Shown: positions 52,726 through 62,488 of the stretch, piece by piece
Numbering within the stretch: the stretch's first letter is position 1
Layout: every line of letters starts with the position of its first letter
From: Burkholderia cenocepacia
GTDB lineage: Bacteria > Pseudomonadota > Gammaproteobacteria > Burkholderiales > Burkholderiaceae
Reading direction: 5' to 3'
DNA: 64,000 bases
Assembly (NCBI RefSeq): GCF_014211915.1
Contig: NZ_CP060040.1
Location: forward strand, 1,302,001 to 1,366,000
The notes under the pieces: model-generated
What the model was told of the DNA's origin: nothing
What the model saw: the letters and a program-made list of their open reading frames with translations, nothing else
Databases searched by the model: none
Translations under genes and position numbers: made by a program

Positions 52726-53145
52726 TCAGGCGGCCCAAGGGTCGATCACACGCAGGCCTGCCGCCTCGAACGGCGCGACGTCGCGCGTGGCCACGATCAG
52801 CCCGTTCGCCGCGGCGGTTGCGGCAATGAAGCCGTCGGCAGACGCCATCGCGTTGCCCGTACCACGCGCCTTGGCGCGCAGGCTCGCGTACGCCTTGCTG
52901 GCCGCATCATCGAACGGCAGGACCCGGCCGCGAAACAACGGCACGACGCGCTGCTCGATACTTTGCTCGAGCCAGTCCCGCCGACGGCCCTCCGGCAACG
53001 CCGCCACGCCGAAGCGCATTTCCGCCAGACTGATCGCGGCAAGAAACAGCGTCTCGACGTTCTGCGCGTCGAGCCATTCGATCACGGCCGCGTTCGGCTC
53101 GCGCCGCAGCGGCTCGGAAATGACGTTGGTATCGACGAGGATCAT
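52726..53145 (-). CDS. Type II toxin, PIN domain (FitB/VapC-like)
   Basis: 139 residues: MILVDTNVISEPLRREP supplies the first catalytic Asp, SLAEMRFGV the Glu, and SADGFIAATAAANGLIVATRD the second and third Asp, all four acidic positions of a Mg-dependent ribonuclease. The ATG overlaps the antitoxin stop (ATGA). FitB-like rather than classical VapC by the MILVDTNVISE start. The pair is likely a self-contained toxin-antitoxin unit. Confidence 0.92.
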   Translation of the reverse strand: MILVDTNVISEPLRREPNAAVIEWLDAQNVETLFLAAISLAEMRFGVAALPEGRRRDWLEQSIEQRVVPLFRGRVLPFDDAASKAYASLRAKARGTGNAMASADGFIAATAAANGLIVATRDVAPFEAAGLRVIDPWAA

Positions 53146-53381
53146 TCGAAGCTCATCGGATCGGTTGACGATGCGTCGCGCCGAACTTCGAAATCGATGC
53201 CGCCCGCTTCCCGGCCGATTTCAGCCAGCAGCGTCCCGAGCCTGGGTCGGCCGCCGGGCCGAACGGCTTGCTCGAGAATGTCTCGCACCTCGGCTTCGGT
53301 ACTGCGGCCATGTTGCGCGGCCCGGATTCGAAGCGCGCGATGCACTTCGTCGGGTAAATTTCGAACGGTGATCACGGGCAT
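53142..53381 (-). CDS. Type II antitoxin, FitA-like ribbon-helix-helix
   Basis: 79 residues. The N-terminal MPVITVRNLPDEVHRALRIRAAQHGRSTEAEVRDIL is a FitA/Arc-like RHH DNA-binding fold; the C-terminal part binds and blocks the PIN toxin. GAGG precedes ATG 53381, chosen over a longer start because the beta-strand begins there. Autoregulation by the complex is expected from the family; an ACCGAAT-GAAG-ATTCGGT dyad lies 60 bases upstream. Confidence 0.9.
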   Translation of the reverse strand: MPVITVRNLPDEVHRALRIRAAQHGRSTEAEVRDILEQAVRPGGRPRLGTLLAEIGREAGGIDFEVRRDASSTDPMSFE

Positions 53382-53440
53382 GATGCGCCTCACTACATTT
53401 GCTTTCAATGCAGTCATATTAACACCTTGCTGTCATTTTA

Positions 53441-53458
53441 ACCGAATGAAGATTCGGT
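53441..53458. promoter_or_regulatory. Hairpin/dyad upstream of toxin-antitoxin operon
   Basis: Perfect ACCGAAT-GAAG-ATTCGGT, seven-bp arms with four-base centre, in the divergent region between the antitoxin gene and the TonB receptor. Could be an operator of the FitA-like antitoxin. Confidence 0.4.
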
Positions 53459-53567
53459 CACTGTAAGCCGCTCGCCACGCCCCTCCCATTCGGCCGTTCG
53501 GCCATCCGCTCGACCCACCAGCCCTCGCAACCACCCCGCAACATTCGTCAACACTTCCCTTACAAAC

Positions 53568-53586
53568 GATAACAAGAATGCTTCTC
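53568..53586. promoter_or_regulatory. Candidate Fur box upstream of siderophore receptor
   Basis: GATAACAAGAATGCTTCTC agrees with the 19-bp Fur consensus at 13 positions by my count and lies about 120 bases upstream of the receptor start in an unusually A/T-rich stretch. Confidence 0.5.
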
Positions 53587-53703
53587 ATTTAAAGAAAAAT
53601 TACATAGAATGCCGCCTGAAAACAAATCGTAATAATTCCCGGCGGCGTGCACATTTCCGCATCGCAGCGCCCCCGGGGCCACACCGCGAGGTCGAAGCGC
53701 ACC

Positions 53704-55947
53704 ATGAAATCCCGTCCGGACGAGCTGAAGCTCGGTAAGTTCACCACCTTGTGCAGCGTGCTCGCCGCGAGCCCCGCGTTCGCCGACGGCACGCCGCCCG
53801 CGGCGCCCGCCAGCACCGAAGGCCACCTCGCGCCGATCGAGATCCAGGGCAAGACCGAGCACAGCTACAAGGCCGACTTTTCCGCTTCCGCGAAATTCAC
53901 CGCGCCGCTCGTCGACACGCCGAAATCCGTCACCGTGATCCCGCAGGAACTGATCCAGAGTAGCGGCGCGGCGACGCTGACCGAAGCGCTGCGCACCGTG
54001 CCCGGCATCACGTTCGGCGCCGGCGAAGGCGGCAACCCGCTCGGCGACCGTCCGTTCATTCGCGGCTACGACACGCAGGGCAGCATGTTCGTCGACGGCA
54101 TGCGCGACACGGGCGCCACCACGCGCGAGATCTTCAATACCGAACGCGTCGAGATCACCAAGGGTTCCGACGGCGCGTACGGCGGCCGCGGCGGCGCCGG
54201 CGGCAGCATCAACCTGATCACGAAGGCCCCGCACCTCGGCACGACGGCCGCCGCGAGCGCGGGCCTCGGCACCGACCGCTATCGCCGCTTCACCGCCGAC
54301 GGCAACTGGCAGTTCGCCGAGCACGCCGCGTTCCGCCTGAACCTGATGAGCCACAACAACGACGTCGCCGGCCGCGACGCCGTCAACAACGAGCGCTGGG
54401 GCGTCGCGCCGTCGATCGCGTTCGGTCTCGGCACGCCGACGCGCGTGACCGCGAGCTACTACCACCTGCAGACGGACGACATGCCCGACGGCGGCATCCC
54501 GTACTTCTACACGACCTCGAACAAGCCCGCGAACGTCGGCACGATCTATCCGGCGCCTGTCGATCGCCACAACTTCTACGGCCTGATCGACCGCGACTTC
54601 CGCAAGACCACGTCGGACATCAGCACGATCAAGATCGAGCACGACATCACGCCGAACCTCACGGTGCGCAACACCACGCGCTACACGGAATCGACGCAGG
54701 ACTACATCTGGACGCAGCCGGACGACAGCCAGGGCAACGTGGTGAACGGCAAGGTCTGGCGCCGCAACAACAACCGCAACAGCTCGGTCAACAGCCTCGC
54801 GAACCTGACCGAGCTGTTCGGCGAATTCCGCACGGGCCCGTTCAAGCACAGCTTCACGACCGGCATCGAGCTGTCGCGCGAATGGGGCAAGCGCGACTCG
54901 TACACGGTCGCGACCGACAAGGGCAAGATCTGCCAGAAAGGCATCGGCGCCGCGTCGGGCTACAACTGCACGAGCCTGTGGTCGCCGAACCCGAACGATC
55001 CGTGGGCCGGTTCGATCACGCGCAACAACGACTACGCGCATGCGCGCACCACGACGAAGTCGATCTACGGCTTCGACACGATCGAGATCACGCCGCGCTG
55101 GCAAGTCAACGCCGGCGTGCGCGTCGACGACTACTCGACCCGCTTCACCGACACCAAGGCCAACGGCGGCAAGACCACCACGCGCGACGACACGCTCGTG
55201 AACTGGCAGGCCGGCCTCGTGTTCAAGCCCGCGCAGAACGGCAGCATCTACGCGTCGTATGCGACCTCGTCGACGCCCGCCGGCATGATGCTCGGCGAAG
55301 GCAGCGAAACGCAGTCGCTCACGCCGGGCCACGGCGGCGTCGGCCCGAACGCCGATCAGCTTTCGCCGGAAAAGAACCGCAGCATCGAGCTCGGCACGAA
55401 GTGGAACGTGCTGAACGACAAGCTGTCGCTGACGGCCGCGCTGTTTCAGATCGACACGACCAACGCACGCGTGACGCTGCCGAACAACCAGTACGCGATG
55501 GTCGGCAACAAGCGCGTGCAGGGTCTCGAGCTCGGCCTCGCCGGCCAGATCACGAAGCAATGGCAGGTGTTCGGCGGCTACACGTACATGAAGAGCCAAC
55601 TGCGCGACAACGGCAAGGACGCCGCGAACAACGGCAACCGCTTCCCGAACACGCCGAAGCACAGCCTGACGATGTGGTCGAACTACGACGTCACGCCGAA
55701 GTTCACGGTCGGCGGCGGCGCGTTCTACATGTCGGAGGTGTTCGGCGATCCCGCGAACCTGCGCGCCGTGCCGTCGTACTGGCGCTTCGATGCGATGGCG
55801 CAGTACCGGATCAACAAGAAGCTCGACCTGCAACTGAACGTCAACAACCTGTTCAACCGCACCTACTTCGATCAGGCGTATCCGGCGCACTATGCGTCGA
55901 TCGCGCCGGGCCGTTCGGCGTTCGTCACGCTGAACGCGCGCTACTGA
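53704..55947 (+). CDS. TonB-dependent siderophore receptor (Fiu-like)
   Basis: 747 residues. A short signal region ends about PAFADG, followed by a TonB-box region, the plug domain ([46 protein letters not shown]) and the beta-barrel ending [10 protein letters not shown]. The closest named type is the catecholate receptor Fiu/PiuA, consistent with PiuC downstream. ATG 53704 is used; the N-terminus is unusually long and weakly hydrophobic for a signal peptide. Likely iron-repressed by Fur. Confidence 0.92.
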   Translation: MKSRPDELKLGKFTTLCSVLAASPAFADGTPPAAPASTEGHLAPIEIQGKTEHSYKADFSASAKFTAPLVDTPKSVTVIPQELIQSSGAATLTEALRTVPGITFGAGEGGNPLGDRPFIRGYDTQGSMFVDGMRDTGATTREIFNTERVEITKGSDGAYGGRGGAGGSINLITKAPHLGTTAAASAGLGTDRYRRFTADGNWQFAEHAAFRLNLMSHNNDVAGRDAVNNERWGVAPSIAFGLGTPTRVTASYYHLQTDDMPDGGIPYFYTTSNKPANVGTIYPAPVDRHNFYGLIDRDFRKTTSDISTIKIEHDITPNLTVRNTTRYTESTQDYIWTQPDDSQGNVVNGKVWRRNNNRNSSVNSLANLTELFGEFRTGPFKHSFTTGIELSREWGKRDSYTVATDKGKICQKGIGAASGYNCTSLWSPNPNDPWAGSITRNNDYAHARTTTKSIYGFDTIEITPRWQVNAGVRVDDYSTRFTDTKANGGKTTTRDDTLVNWQAGLVFKPAQNGSIYASYATSSTPAGMMLGEGSETQSLTPGHGGVGPNADQLSPEKNRSIELGTKWNVLNDKLSLTAALFQIDTTNARVTLPNNQYAMVGNKRVQGLELGLAGQITKQWQVFGGYTYMKSQLRDNGKDAANNGNRFPNTPKHSLTMWSNYDVTPKFTVGGGAFYMSEVFGDPANLRAVPSYWRFDAMAQYRINKKLDLQLNVNNLFNRTYFDQAYPAHYASIAPGRSAFVTLNARY

Positions 55948-55950
55948 TCG

Positions 55951-56706
55951 ATGGAGGCCGTGTCGCTGAAGGCGCTCGCGTCGGTATCGCCGCGCGAGTT
56001 CGCCGACATCCTGGCCGGGCCGCCCGAGCGCGCCGCCGCGTGGGTCGCCGCGGCGGCCGACAACGGCATCGTCGACGCACAGGCCGTCTACGGGCAATAC
56101 CTGCTCGACGGGCACGGCGTCGCACGCGATCCGGCCGCCGCGCTCGACTGGTTCCGGCATGCCGCGCGGGCCGGACACCCGATGGCGATGAACATGCTCG
56201 GGCGCTGCTACGAGTTCGGCTGGGGCACGGCCGCCTGCGCGCCGGTCGCCGTGTACTGGTACCGGCTTGCCGCGCAGGCGGGCCTCGACTGGGGCATGTA
56301 CAACTACGCGACCGCACTTGCCCTCGGCAACGGCGTCGACGAGAACCGCGCCGACGCGCTCGACTGGTTCCGCCGCGCGGCCGCGCTCGGCCATGCGAAA
56401 TCGATCAACCTGATCGGCGGGTTCTACGAGGATGGGTGGGTCGTATCGGTCGAGATCGAAGCCGCGTTCGACCACTATCGCCGTGCGGCCGAAGCCGGCG
56501 ACTTCCGCGGCCAGTTCAACTATGCACGGCTGCTCGCCGAGCGCGGACGCGTCGACGAAGCGCTCGCTTGGCTCGCACGGGTGCCGGCCACCGCGACACC
56601 CGCGTTCATCGCGAAGATGCGCGCGTATCTCGTGTCGTCGCCGCTCGACGCTTTTCGTTCGGCGGCCATGCAGCTGGCGCCGCACGCCATGGAATCCGCA
56701 TCATGA
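55951..56706 (+). CDS. Sel1-repeat (tetratricopeptide-like) protein
   Basis: 251 residues made of about four Sel1 units, each with A-x-x-x-G-x-x-Y and G-x-x-x-D-x-x-x-A-x-x-W-x-x-x-A patterns, e.g. [20 protein letters not shown] and [20 protein letters not shown]. No signal peptide. It starts three bases after the receptor stop and overlaps PiuC by ATGA, so it is a fixed part of the iron operon. Its role there is unknown; Sel1 proteins are scaffolds. Confidence 0.88.
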   Translation: MEAVSLKALASVSPREFADILAGPPERAAAWVAAAADNGIVDAQAVYGQYLLDGHGVARDPAAALDWFRHAARAGHPMAMNMLGRCYEFGWGTAACAPVAVYWYRLAAQAGLDWGMYNYATALALGNGVDENRADALDWFRRAAALGHAKSINLIGGFYEDGWVVSVEIEAAFDHYRRAAEAGDFRGQFNYARLLAERGRVDEALAWLARVPATATPAFIAKMRAYLVSSPLDAFRSAAMQLAPHAMESAS

Positions 56707-57386
56707 TGCTTCATATCCCCGGCGTACTGACCCGAGCGCAAGTCGCGCAATGCCGCGACCTGCTCGATGCCGCCGAATGGGTCGACGGCAACGCGACGTC
56801 CGGCGCGCAGTCGGCGCTCGCGAAACGCAATCGACAACTGCCGGAAGGCTCGCCGGCCGCGCGTGCGGTGGGCGATGCGATTCAGGACGCACTCGCCCGC
56901 CATCCGCTGTTCTTTTCGGCGGCGCTGCCGCTCAAGGTATTTCCACCGCTGTTCAATCGCTATGAAGGCGGCGAGACGTTCGGCACGCACGTCGACAACG
57001 CGATCCGGTTGCTGCGCGGCACGGATTTCCGCGTGCGCAGCGATCTGTCGGCGACGCTGTTTCTCGAGGAACCCGACGCATACGACGGCGGCGAACTGTG
57101 CGTCGAGGATACGTATGGCGTGCATCGCGCGAAGCTGCCGGCGGGCGATCTCGTGCTGTATCCGGCGTCGAGCCTGCATCACGTGACGCCGGTGACGCGC
57201 GGTGAGCGCGTCGCGTCGTTCTTCTGGATTCAGAGCATGGTGCGCGACGACGGTGATCGCACGCTGCTGTTTCAGCTCGATACGCAGATTCAGGCGCTTT
57301 CCGCGGAAAAAGGCGCGAAGGACCCGGTGGTCATTTCGCTCACCGGGATTTATCACAACCTGTTGAGGAAGTGGGCGGATGCGTGA
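56703..57386 (+). CDS. piuC: Fe(II)/2-oxoglutarate-dependent PKHD-type hydroxylase PiuC (YbiX)
   Basis: 227 residues. Jelly-roll dioxygenase with Fe ligands in GTHVDNAIR (His 96, Asp 98) and the distal His at 159-160 in SSLHHVTPV; the 2-oxoglutarate Arg is in [11 protein letters not shown]. YbiX/PiuC proteins accompany Fiu/PiuA receptors; their substrate is unsettled. ATG 56703 overlaps the Sel1 stop; ATG 56706 is a second possible start. Confidence 0.92.
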   Translation: MMLHIPGVLTRAQVAQCRDLLDAAEWVDGNATSGAQSALAKRNRQLPEGSPAARAVGDAIQDALARHPLFFSAALPLKVFPPLFNRYEGGETFGTHVDNAIRLLRGTDFRVRSDLSATLFLEEPDAYDGGELCVEDTYGVHRAKLPAGDLVLYPASSLHHVTPVTRGERVASFFWIQSMVRDDGDRTLLFQLDTQIQALSAEKGAKDPVVISLTGIYHNLLRKWADA

Positions 57387-57427
57387 CGGGCATCCGCCAT
57401 CCGAGTCGAAAACCCGAGTCGCTGCGA

Positions 57428-59377
57428 TTACTTCTTTGGCGTCTCCGGCTTGTCCGGCGTTGCGATATACCCGCTGTAGCCCTTCTCATACGTCCTGGCG
57501 CCACTGCGCTCATAGCTGATGATCTGATCTTTGGGCACGACGAAGCGAACACATACGAGCGACGCGACTACTTTCTCGTCAGGCAGGGCGGGCCCGCCTT
57601 TCTTTGCGTGCTCCTTCGCACTATTTATTGCGTCAATCAGTCTGGCCGCCAAAAGATCGTCACATCCGGCTGCCGGTTTGCGGGGGACAGGCGCCCCGGT
57701 AAACGGCATGACGTCGTCGCCCGTTACCAGAGTTTGAACAGCAAACGGCATGACAGTGGCAGACGACTTGCCGGCACGCGCCGTCGACGAATGAAGGTCC
57801 GCGCGCAGCATCAGTTCGAGTTGCACCGACGAGCCCAGGCGATTGACGATATTCACATGCGTCAGCGTAATCGCATCGTCCTTCCCCTTGTCGCAATGAA
57901 CGCCATACGGCACCAGCGTCGCGCATTGCTGGCCCGAAAGCACAAGGTTGTCCGCGTGCAGATACCCGAGCCCGAAATTCCTGACGACGAGTTTTGGGAA
58001 AAATAGAGGGTTTCCGCTGAACTGCGGCACCAGCACCAACATGAGGAACGCGGACATGCATACCAGTCCCAAGGGTTTCCAGTCTCGGCCCAGACTGAAT
58101 ACTCCACAGTTGAGCAGGCAGATCAGCAGGATCGCGTTGGCAAGCGTTACTGTCTCACCGTCCGGGCGCCCTTGGTCGACGATCAAACAGACGAAAATCA
58201 ATACGATGCTCGCCCCGCCGGCAAACATCCCCGTGATTAGCAACTTCACGCCAATCAACGGCCATCCCGTTGACGCCGTGGCCCCACCGCCGTGCCATGA
58301 CCGCCGCCCGGCGGCAAGTATCCAGATCCCCGCCCAGATAACACCGACAACGGTAGCGGCACCCAACATGATCCGCTGCGTCAGGCTCGCATCCGGCGAC
58401 GCAAGTGACGCCAGCGTCGCCCGAATCAGCCAAGGCATAAGTGCGGCGCACAGCCAGTTCATTGCCTGTTGCCCATGCAACCCGTAGCGCAGTCTGCGGA
58501 CCGATATCCGTAGCGCGGTAACGGACAGGATCACGCAAACCATAACGGCGCCGTATTCCGCCAACCCATGTCCGACAAACCGAAACACTGCAACGATCCA
58601 TTCCCCGCCCGGAATGCCCGTCAGCCACGTGTGCAGCCAGGCCGCCCCTGCCCTGAACCATTGCCCAATATCCGGCAATGCATCGCGAATATTGTCGGAA
58701 ACGTAGATGATCGGATGAGCGTCGGGATCCGGCGTGGGCACCACCGTTCCGTGCATCCGACGCCGGACGAGAAAGGTGGCGACATTGACGAGAACCGAAA
58801 ACAGGAACAACGACCAGAGTGTGCGATGAACAAGGCGGCGGCGCAGTCCCGGCGCTTGCCAATCGAACAGGATCAGGCCGAACATCGCGACATACGCGGC
58901 AACATACGTCGTCGATACGAGCACCATCATCGCGGGGTCTTGCCATCTGGAAAACGGAGAAAATCCAGCCGCGGCCGACAGCACATCCAGCCAGATCATG
59001 CCGGTCAACAACGAAACGAGAACAATGAATTTTCCTCGAACGAGTTGCTCCCGCGTCGCGGCGCGAACGGCGACGATCGTGCCCGGTACGGTCGATGCGG
59101 GCGAGTGAGGATAGAAGTGGTTCAGAACGGCGCGCGCCGCCAGCCCGGCCAGGATGCAATACCAACCGATCAGCGGCACCAGCATCAGCTCCAGCGCGAA
59201 CGATGCAATCAGCGTCCCGGTCAACTCGCTCAGCGTGAAGTCCGGTAGCTGGTCGACGCCGTTCGCATAGAACAGCAGAGGCAGCGCCCCGCACGACAGC
59301 ACCAGCCACGAAAGCGTGACGATTGGATTTTTCCGGCCGAATGCGACCAGTCGCGTCAAGAATTGTTGTTGTGTCAT
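57428..59377 (-). CDS. Hypothetical polytopic membrane protein, lower GC than its neighbours
   Basis: 649 residues with about ten predicted transmembrane segments in the first 500, then a soluble C-terminal domain of about 130 residues (GKDDAITLTHVNIVNRLGSSVQ...). No family recognised. Codon use is less GC-rich than the flanking genes, suggesting transfer. The start is uncertain: ATG 59377 or ATG 59404, neither with a good Shine-Dalgarno. A strong hairpin lies just upstream. The gene is flanked on the other side by an orphan antitoxin. Confidence 0.75.
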   Translation of the reverse strand: MTQQQFLTRLVAFGRKNPIVTLSWLVLSCGALPLLFYANGVDQLPDFTLSELTGTLIASFALELMLVPLIGWYCILAGLAARAVLNHFYPHSPASTVPGTIVAVRAATREQLVRGKFIVLVSLLTGMIWLDVLSAAAGFSPFSRWQDPAMMVLVSTTYVAAYVAMFGLILFDWQAPGLRRRLVHRTLWSLFLFSVLVNVATFLVRRRMHGTVVPTPDPDAHPIIYVSDNIRDALPDIGQWFRAGAAWLHTWLTGIPGGEWIVAVFRFVGHGLAEYGAVMVCVILSVTALRISVRRLRYGLHGQQAMNWLCAALMPWLIRATLASLASPDASLTQRIMLGAATVVGVIWAGIWILAAGRRSWHGGGATASTGWPLIGVKLLITGMFAGGASIVLIFVCLIVDQGRPDGETVTLANAILLICLLNCGVFSLGRDWKPLGLVCMSAFLMLVLVPQFSGNPLFFPKLVVRNFGLGYLHADNLVLSGQQCATLVPYGVHCDKGKDDAITLTHVNIVNRLGSSVQLELMLRADLHSSTARAGKSSATVMPFAVQTLVTGDDVMPFTGAPVPRKPAAGCDDLLAARLIDAINSAKEHAKKGGPALPDEKVVASLVCVRFVVPKDQIISYERSGARTYEKGYSGYIATPDKPETPKK

Positions 59378-59407
59378 GTTCGAATAGCGTGTGACGAGTC
59401 TCATTCG

Positions 59408-59433
59408 GGCCCGCTTGCTCTCCCAAGCGGGCC
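59408..59433. repeat. Strong hairpin in the leader of the membrane protein gene
   Basis: Perfect 10-bp stem GGCCCGCTTG/CAAGCGGGCC with a six-base loop, 31 bases before ATG 59377. No T-tract on either side; possible leader structure or mobile-element remnant. Confidence 0.55.
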
Positions 59434-59582
59434 TGCCCGAACGGCCGCACGATTGTACCGAATCGGTGAAGCGACCCCGCCGGCGCCGCAACAGGCTCTG
59501 CCCCACGCTCACTACTTGTGCAGAGCCACACGCTCGCCGTACATTGACTCCCTTCACTTCACATGACCGCATTCATTCCGTG

Positions 59583-59873
59583 ATGTGGCACGCTACCGTT
59601 TCGAAATCCGAATTCAGCGCTCGCGCATTCGAGTACCTTCGACTCGTCGAGACATCGGGCCAAAAGCTCGTCGTCACTGACCATGGCCGTCCGGTATTCG
59701 AAATCCACCCGTATCGTTCACACGAGTCGCGACCATTGGACATATTGCGCGCGTCGGTCATGCACTACGATCATCCAGCCGATCCGGTTGAAGAAGAGGG
59801 GGTGGGAATTGCCTCGTTGATCGAGGCAGCCAGTGTCGATGCGATGAGCAAAGCCGCGCGGATGCGCCCGTAG
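59583..59873 (+). CDS. Orphan Phd/YefM-family antitoxin
   Basis: 96 residues. N-terminal Phd fold: MWHATVSKSEFSARAFEYLRLVETSG, then QKLVVTDHGRPVFEIHPY, the standard DNA-binding half; the C-terminal half would bind a Doc/RelE toxin. No toxin-like frame follows or precedes it. Divergent from the membrane protein gene. Either a solitary regulator/antidote or the remnant of a pair. Confidence 0.85.
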   Translation: MWHATVSKSEFSARAFEYLRLVETSGQKLVVTDHGRPVFEIHPYRSHESRPLDILRASVMHYDHPADPVEEEGVGIASLIEAASVDAMSKAARMRP

Positions 59874-60004
59874 CTCGCCCCCCGCGCATCTTTCACCAGA
59901 CTCTGGCATATTGCCGATTCGTCTGACCAAAACGACCGCGGCCGCCCCATTCAACATCGGCCCGCGGCCCGCAATCGTCCTCGCGCCATTTACCCGCTAC
60001 CGCG

Positions 60005-60682
60005 ATACCGCTCTCCGATCCCGCCGTCCGCTCGATCGCCCTGCAAGAGTCACACGAAGGGTTCGTCGATCTCGCAGGCTTCCATGACCGCATCGCCGTC
60101 GATCTCGACCGCCGCGATATCGAAAGCAGGAGCCCGCACTTCCTGAAAGTGCGTCGCGGCGTGGCGGAACGGCTGATCGCCGCCGCGCACGCGTTGCCCG
60201 CCGGCCTGCGCCTGTACGTCAAGGAAGGCTACCGTCCGCTGGCCCTGCAGCGCCAGTACTTCACCGAGCATCTCGCGCATCTGCGCCGGACGCTGAATCC
60301 GCTCCCGGACGAAGACACCCTGGTCGCCCTGACCAGCCACTACGTCGCACCGCCGGAAGTCGCCGCCCATCCGACGGGCGCCGCCATCGACCTCACGCTG
60401 ATCTCGGCGGAAGGCATCGAGATCGACATGGGCACCATCATGAACGCCACCGACCAGGAATCGTCCGGCGCGTGCTATACGCACAACGCGTTCATCAGTC
60501 GCGCGGCCGCGCGAAACCGCCAGATCCTGATCGACGCGCTGACCCGCGCCGGCTTCACGAATTACCCGTCCGAATGGTGGCATTGGTCGTTCGGCGATCG
60601 CTATTGGGCCGTCATGCAGAACGAATCGCACGCAATTTACGGTCCCGTCGAGGAAAGCATGCTCGACGAAGCGTCGCGATGA
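60005..60682 (+). CDS. VanX/DdpX-like D-alanyl-D-alanine dipeptidase (M15D), start unresolved
   Basis: Zinc dipeptidase frame. Motifs: GYRPLALQRQYF (catalytic Arg), HPTGAAIDLTL (Zn His and Asp), IDMGT, and EWWHWSFGDRYW (catalytic Glu and Zn His). Would cleave D-Ala-D-Ala-type dipeptides. The homologous-looking region starts upstream with IPLSDPAVRSIALQESHEGFVDL, yet between the in-frame stop at 59924 and GTG 60149 there is no ATG, GTG or TTG. The coordinates here begin at an ATA where this block starts; GTG 60149 would cut about 48 residues. Confidence 0.8.
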   Translation: MPLSDPAVRSIALQESHEGFVDLAGFHDRIAVDLDRRDIESRSPHFLKVRRGVAERLIAAAHALPAGLRLYVKEGYRPLALQRQYFTEHLAHLRRTLNPLPDEDTLVALTSHYVAPPEVAAHPTGAAIDLTLISAEGIEIDMGTIMNATDQESSGACYTHNAFISRAAARNRQILIDALTRAGFTNYPSEWWHWSFGDRYWAVMQNESHAIYGPVEESMLDEASR

Positions 60683-60783
60683 CGGTTTTCCCGATCCGGC
60701 ATACGTGACTCGGTAACATCCTCACTTGCCGATCCCCGTGTGCTCCCGCACAATCGCAGCACCTGCCTCACTCCCCCGCGCCG

Positions 60784-61368
60784 ATGTCCTATGCGTCACT
60801 CGCCACCGGCGTCCTGCTCGCCGGCGGCCTTGGTCAACGCTTCGACCCGAGCGGCCTGCACAGCAAGCTGCTTGCTCGGCTTCCCGACGGGACGCCGGTC
60901 GCAGTCGCCGCCGCCCGCCGTCTCGCGGCCGCCACCGCCGACGTGATCGCCGTCGTGCGTCCCGGCGCCGAAAAGCTTGCGATGCTGCTGAACGAAGCCG
61001 GCTGTCAGGTCGTGTACGCACCCGACGCGTTGCGCGGCATGGGCGCGAGCCTCGCGGCCGGCGTCCGCACGACCCCCGACGCGAATGGCTGGCTCGTCGC
61101 GCTCGGCGATATGCCGTGGATCGCGGCGTCCACCTACGAAACGGTCGCCCGGGCACTCGAAGCCGACGACGCGTCGATCGTCGCACCCGCGCATCGCGGC
61201 GTACGCGGCCATCCGGTCGGTTTTGCCGCGCACCACTTCGATGCGCTCGCCGCCCTCGACGGCGACACGGGTGCCCGCGCACTGTTCGCCAGCGCGCCGG
61301 TGACGCTGCTCGACATCGACGATCCCGGCATCCTGCGCGACGTCGATACCCCGGCGGATTTGCGCTGA
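60784..61368 (+). CDS. MobA-like NTP transferase (MocA family nucleotidyltransferase)
   Basis: 194 residues. GVLLAGGLGQRFDPSGLHSKLLARLPDGTPV is the nucleotide-binding start (LAGGxGxRF...K), VALGDMPWIAASTYETV holds the metal Asp, and HRGVRGHPVGFAAHHF the cytidylyl/guanylyl acceptor region. MocA-type enzymes convert molybdopterin to its cytosine dinucleotide for xanthine-dehydrogenase-like enzymes. No molybdoenzyme is adjacent, so specificity is not shown. Stand-alone. Confidence 0.87.
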   Translation: MSYASLATGVLLAGGLGQRFDPSGLHSKLLARLPDGTPVAVAAARRLAAATADVIAVVRPGAEKLAMLLNEAGCQVVYAPDALRGMGASLAAGVRTTPDANGWLVALGDMPWIAASTYETVARALEADDASIVAPAHRGVRGHPVGFAAHHFDALAALDGDTGARALFASAPVTLLDIDDPGILRDVDTPADLR

Positions 61369-61539
61369 CTTCGATTGCATGGGCCGGCAAGATTCCGCAC
61401 GAAGCCCCCAATGTCCAGACTTCGTCGACGATCCGCAACCCGCCGCAAGAATCCCGCTGCAAACGCGCGCCCGATTGCCTATAACGGAGACGAGGCGCAT
61501 CCGCCGCGCCACCGCCGTCACGCACTGCACGAGTTCTCC

Positions 61540-61680
61540 ATGAGCGATCACACGACCCCGACGCCCGAGCCACCGGCCGACCCGAACCGCGATCCGGAAG
61601 ACGATCCGTTCTCGTCGCCGCCCGGTCATCACGACAACCCGCAGCAGCCGGACGGTCCACCAAGCAAGGACCCGGTCTAG
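61540..61680 (+). CDS. Small Pro/Asp-rich disordered protein
   Basis: 46 residues, almost half Pro, Asp or Ser; MSDHTTPTPEPPADPNRDPE then DDPFSSPPG. No hydrophobic segment, no family recognised. Shine-Dalgarno is poor. Included as a possible gene because similar small Pro-rich peptides occur in Burkholderia and the frame ends cleanly before the SDR stop; could be a chance frame. Confidence 0.35.
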   Translation: MSDHTTPTPEPPADPNRDPEDDPFSSPPGHHDNPQQPDGPPSKDPV

Positions 61681-61729
61681 CCGCACACTGCCCGCTCCGC
61701 GAATGCGGCGCGCGACTACCGTGACGGGC

Positions 61730-62488
61730 CTAGCGCGCGGTATATCCGCCGTCGATCGGCAGCGACACGCCGCTGATCATCGACGCCGCATCGCTCAGCA
61801 AAAACAGGATCGGTTCGACGACTTCGTGCGGCTCCGCGAACCGGCCGAGCGGAATCGCAGCGAGCATCGGCGCACGCTTGTCCGGTTCGCTCCACGCGAA
61901 CTGCGCCATCGGCGTGAGCGTGACGGTCGGGTTCACACTGTTCACACGAATGCCGTGCGGCCCGAGTTCGATACACAGCACGCGCGTGATCGCGTCCATC
62001 GCCGCCTTCGACGCGCAATAGCTCAGATGTGCGGGCAGGCCGACGAGTGCCGCCTGACTCGACACGTTGACGATGCTGCCCCGTGCGTGCGCCGCGCCAC
62101 GTCCGTCGCGTCCGATCATCTTGCGCGCCACGGCCCGCGCGACAAGCGCCGCGCCACGCGCATTGACTGCCATCACGCGATCGAACTGCGCGGCACCGAC
62201 CTCGAGCGCCGGTTCGAGCGACGCGATCCCCGCGCAATTGACGAGGCCGTCGAACGCGTCGTACGCGGCGAGTGCTGCGTCGATCGCGTGTTGATCGCCG
62301 CCGACATCCATGCGCAACGCATCGCACGCAATCTCGCCGGCAAGCGTGTCGAGTGCGGCCATGTCGCGCCCCGCCGCGACGACGCGCGCCCCCGCCTGCG
62401 CCAGCGCGACCGCGCATGCGCGGCCGATTCCGCTCGAGGCGCCCGTGACGAGCATCGTTGACCCGCCGAAATCGAATCGTGTGTTCAT
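61730..62488 (-). CDS. SDR, xylulose-reductase/pentitol-dehydrogenase-like
   Basis: 252 residues. TGASSGIGRACAVALAQAG, VNCAGIASLEPALEV, IVNVSSQAALVGLPAHLSYCASKAAMDAITRVL (Ser, Tyr, Lys) and NPTVTLTPMAQFAWSEPDK, which resembles dicarbonyl/L-xylulose reductase. Its ATG overlaps the kinase stop (ATGA). Together with the FGGY kinase it suggests a pathway polyol to pentulose to pentulose-5-phosphate. Confidence 0.9.
   Translation of the reverse strand: MNTRFDFGGSTMLVTGASSGIGRACAVALAQAGARVVAAGRDMAALDTLAGEIACDALRMDVGGDQHAIDAALAAYDAFDGLVNCAGIASLEPALEVGAAQFDRVMAVNARGAALVARAVARKMIGRDGRGAAHARGSIVNVSSQAALVGLPAHLSYCASKAAMDAITRVLCIELGPHGIRVNSVNPTVTLTPMAQFAWSEPDKRAPMLAAIPLGRFAEPHEVVEPILFLLSDAASMISGVSLPIDGGYTAR

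Noticed and set aside
54882..57386. Long open frame of 834 codons running through the receptor and Sel1 genes
   Set aside because: Only the last part from 56703 (PiuC) is real; the rest is an Arg-rich shadow of the receptor frame.
59874..60004. A toxin partner for the Phd-like antitoxin downstream of it
   Set aside because: No Doc-, RelE- or YoeB-like frame is present; the region leads into the dipeptidase frame.
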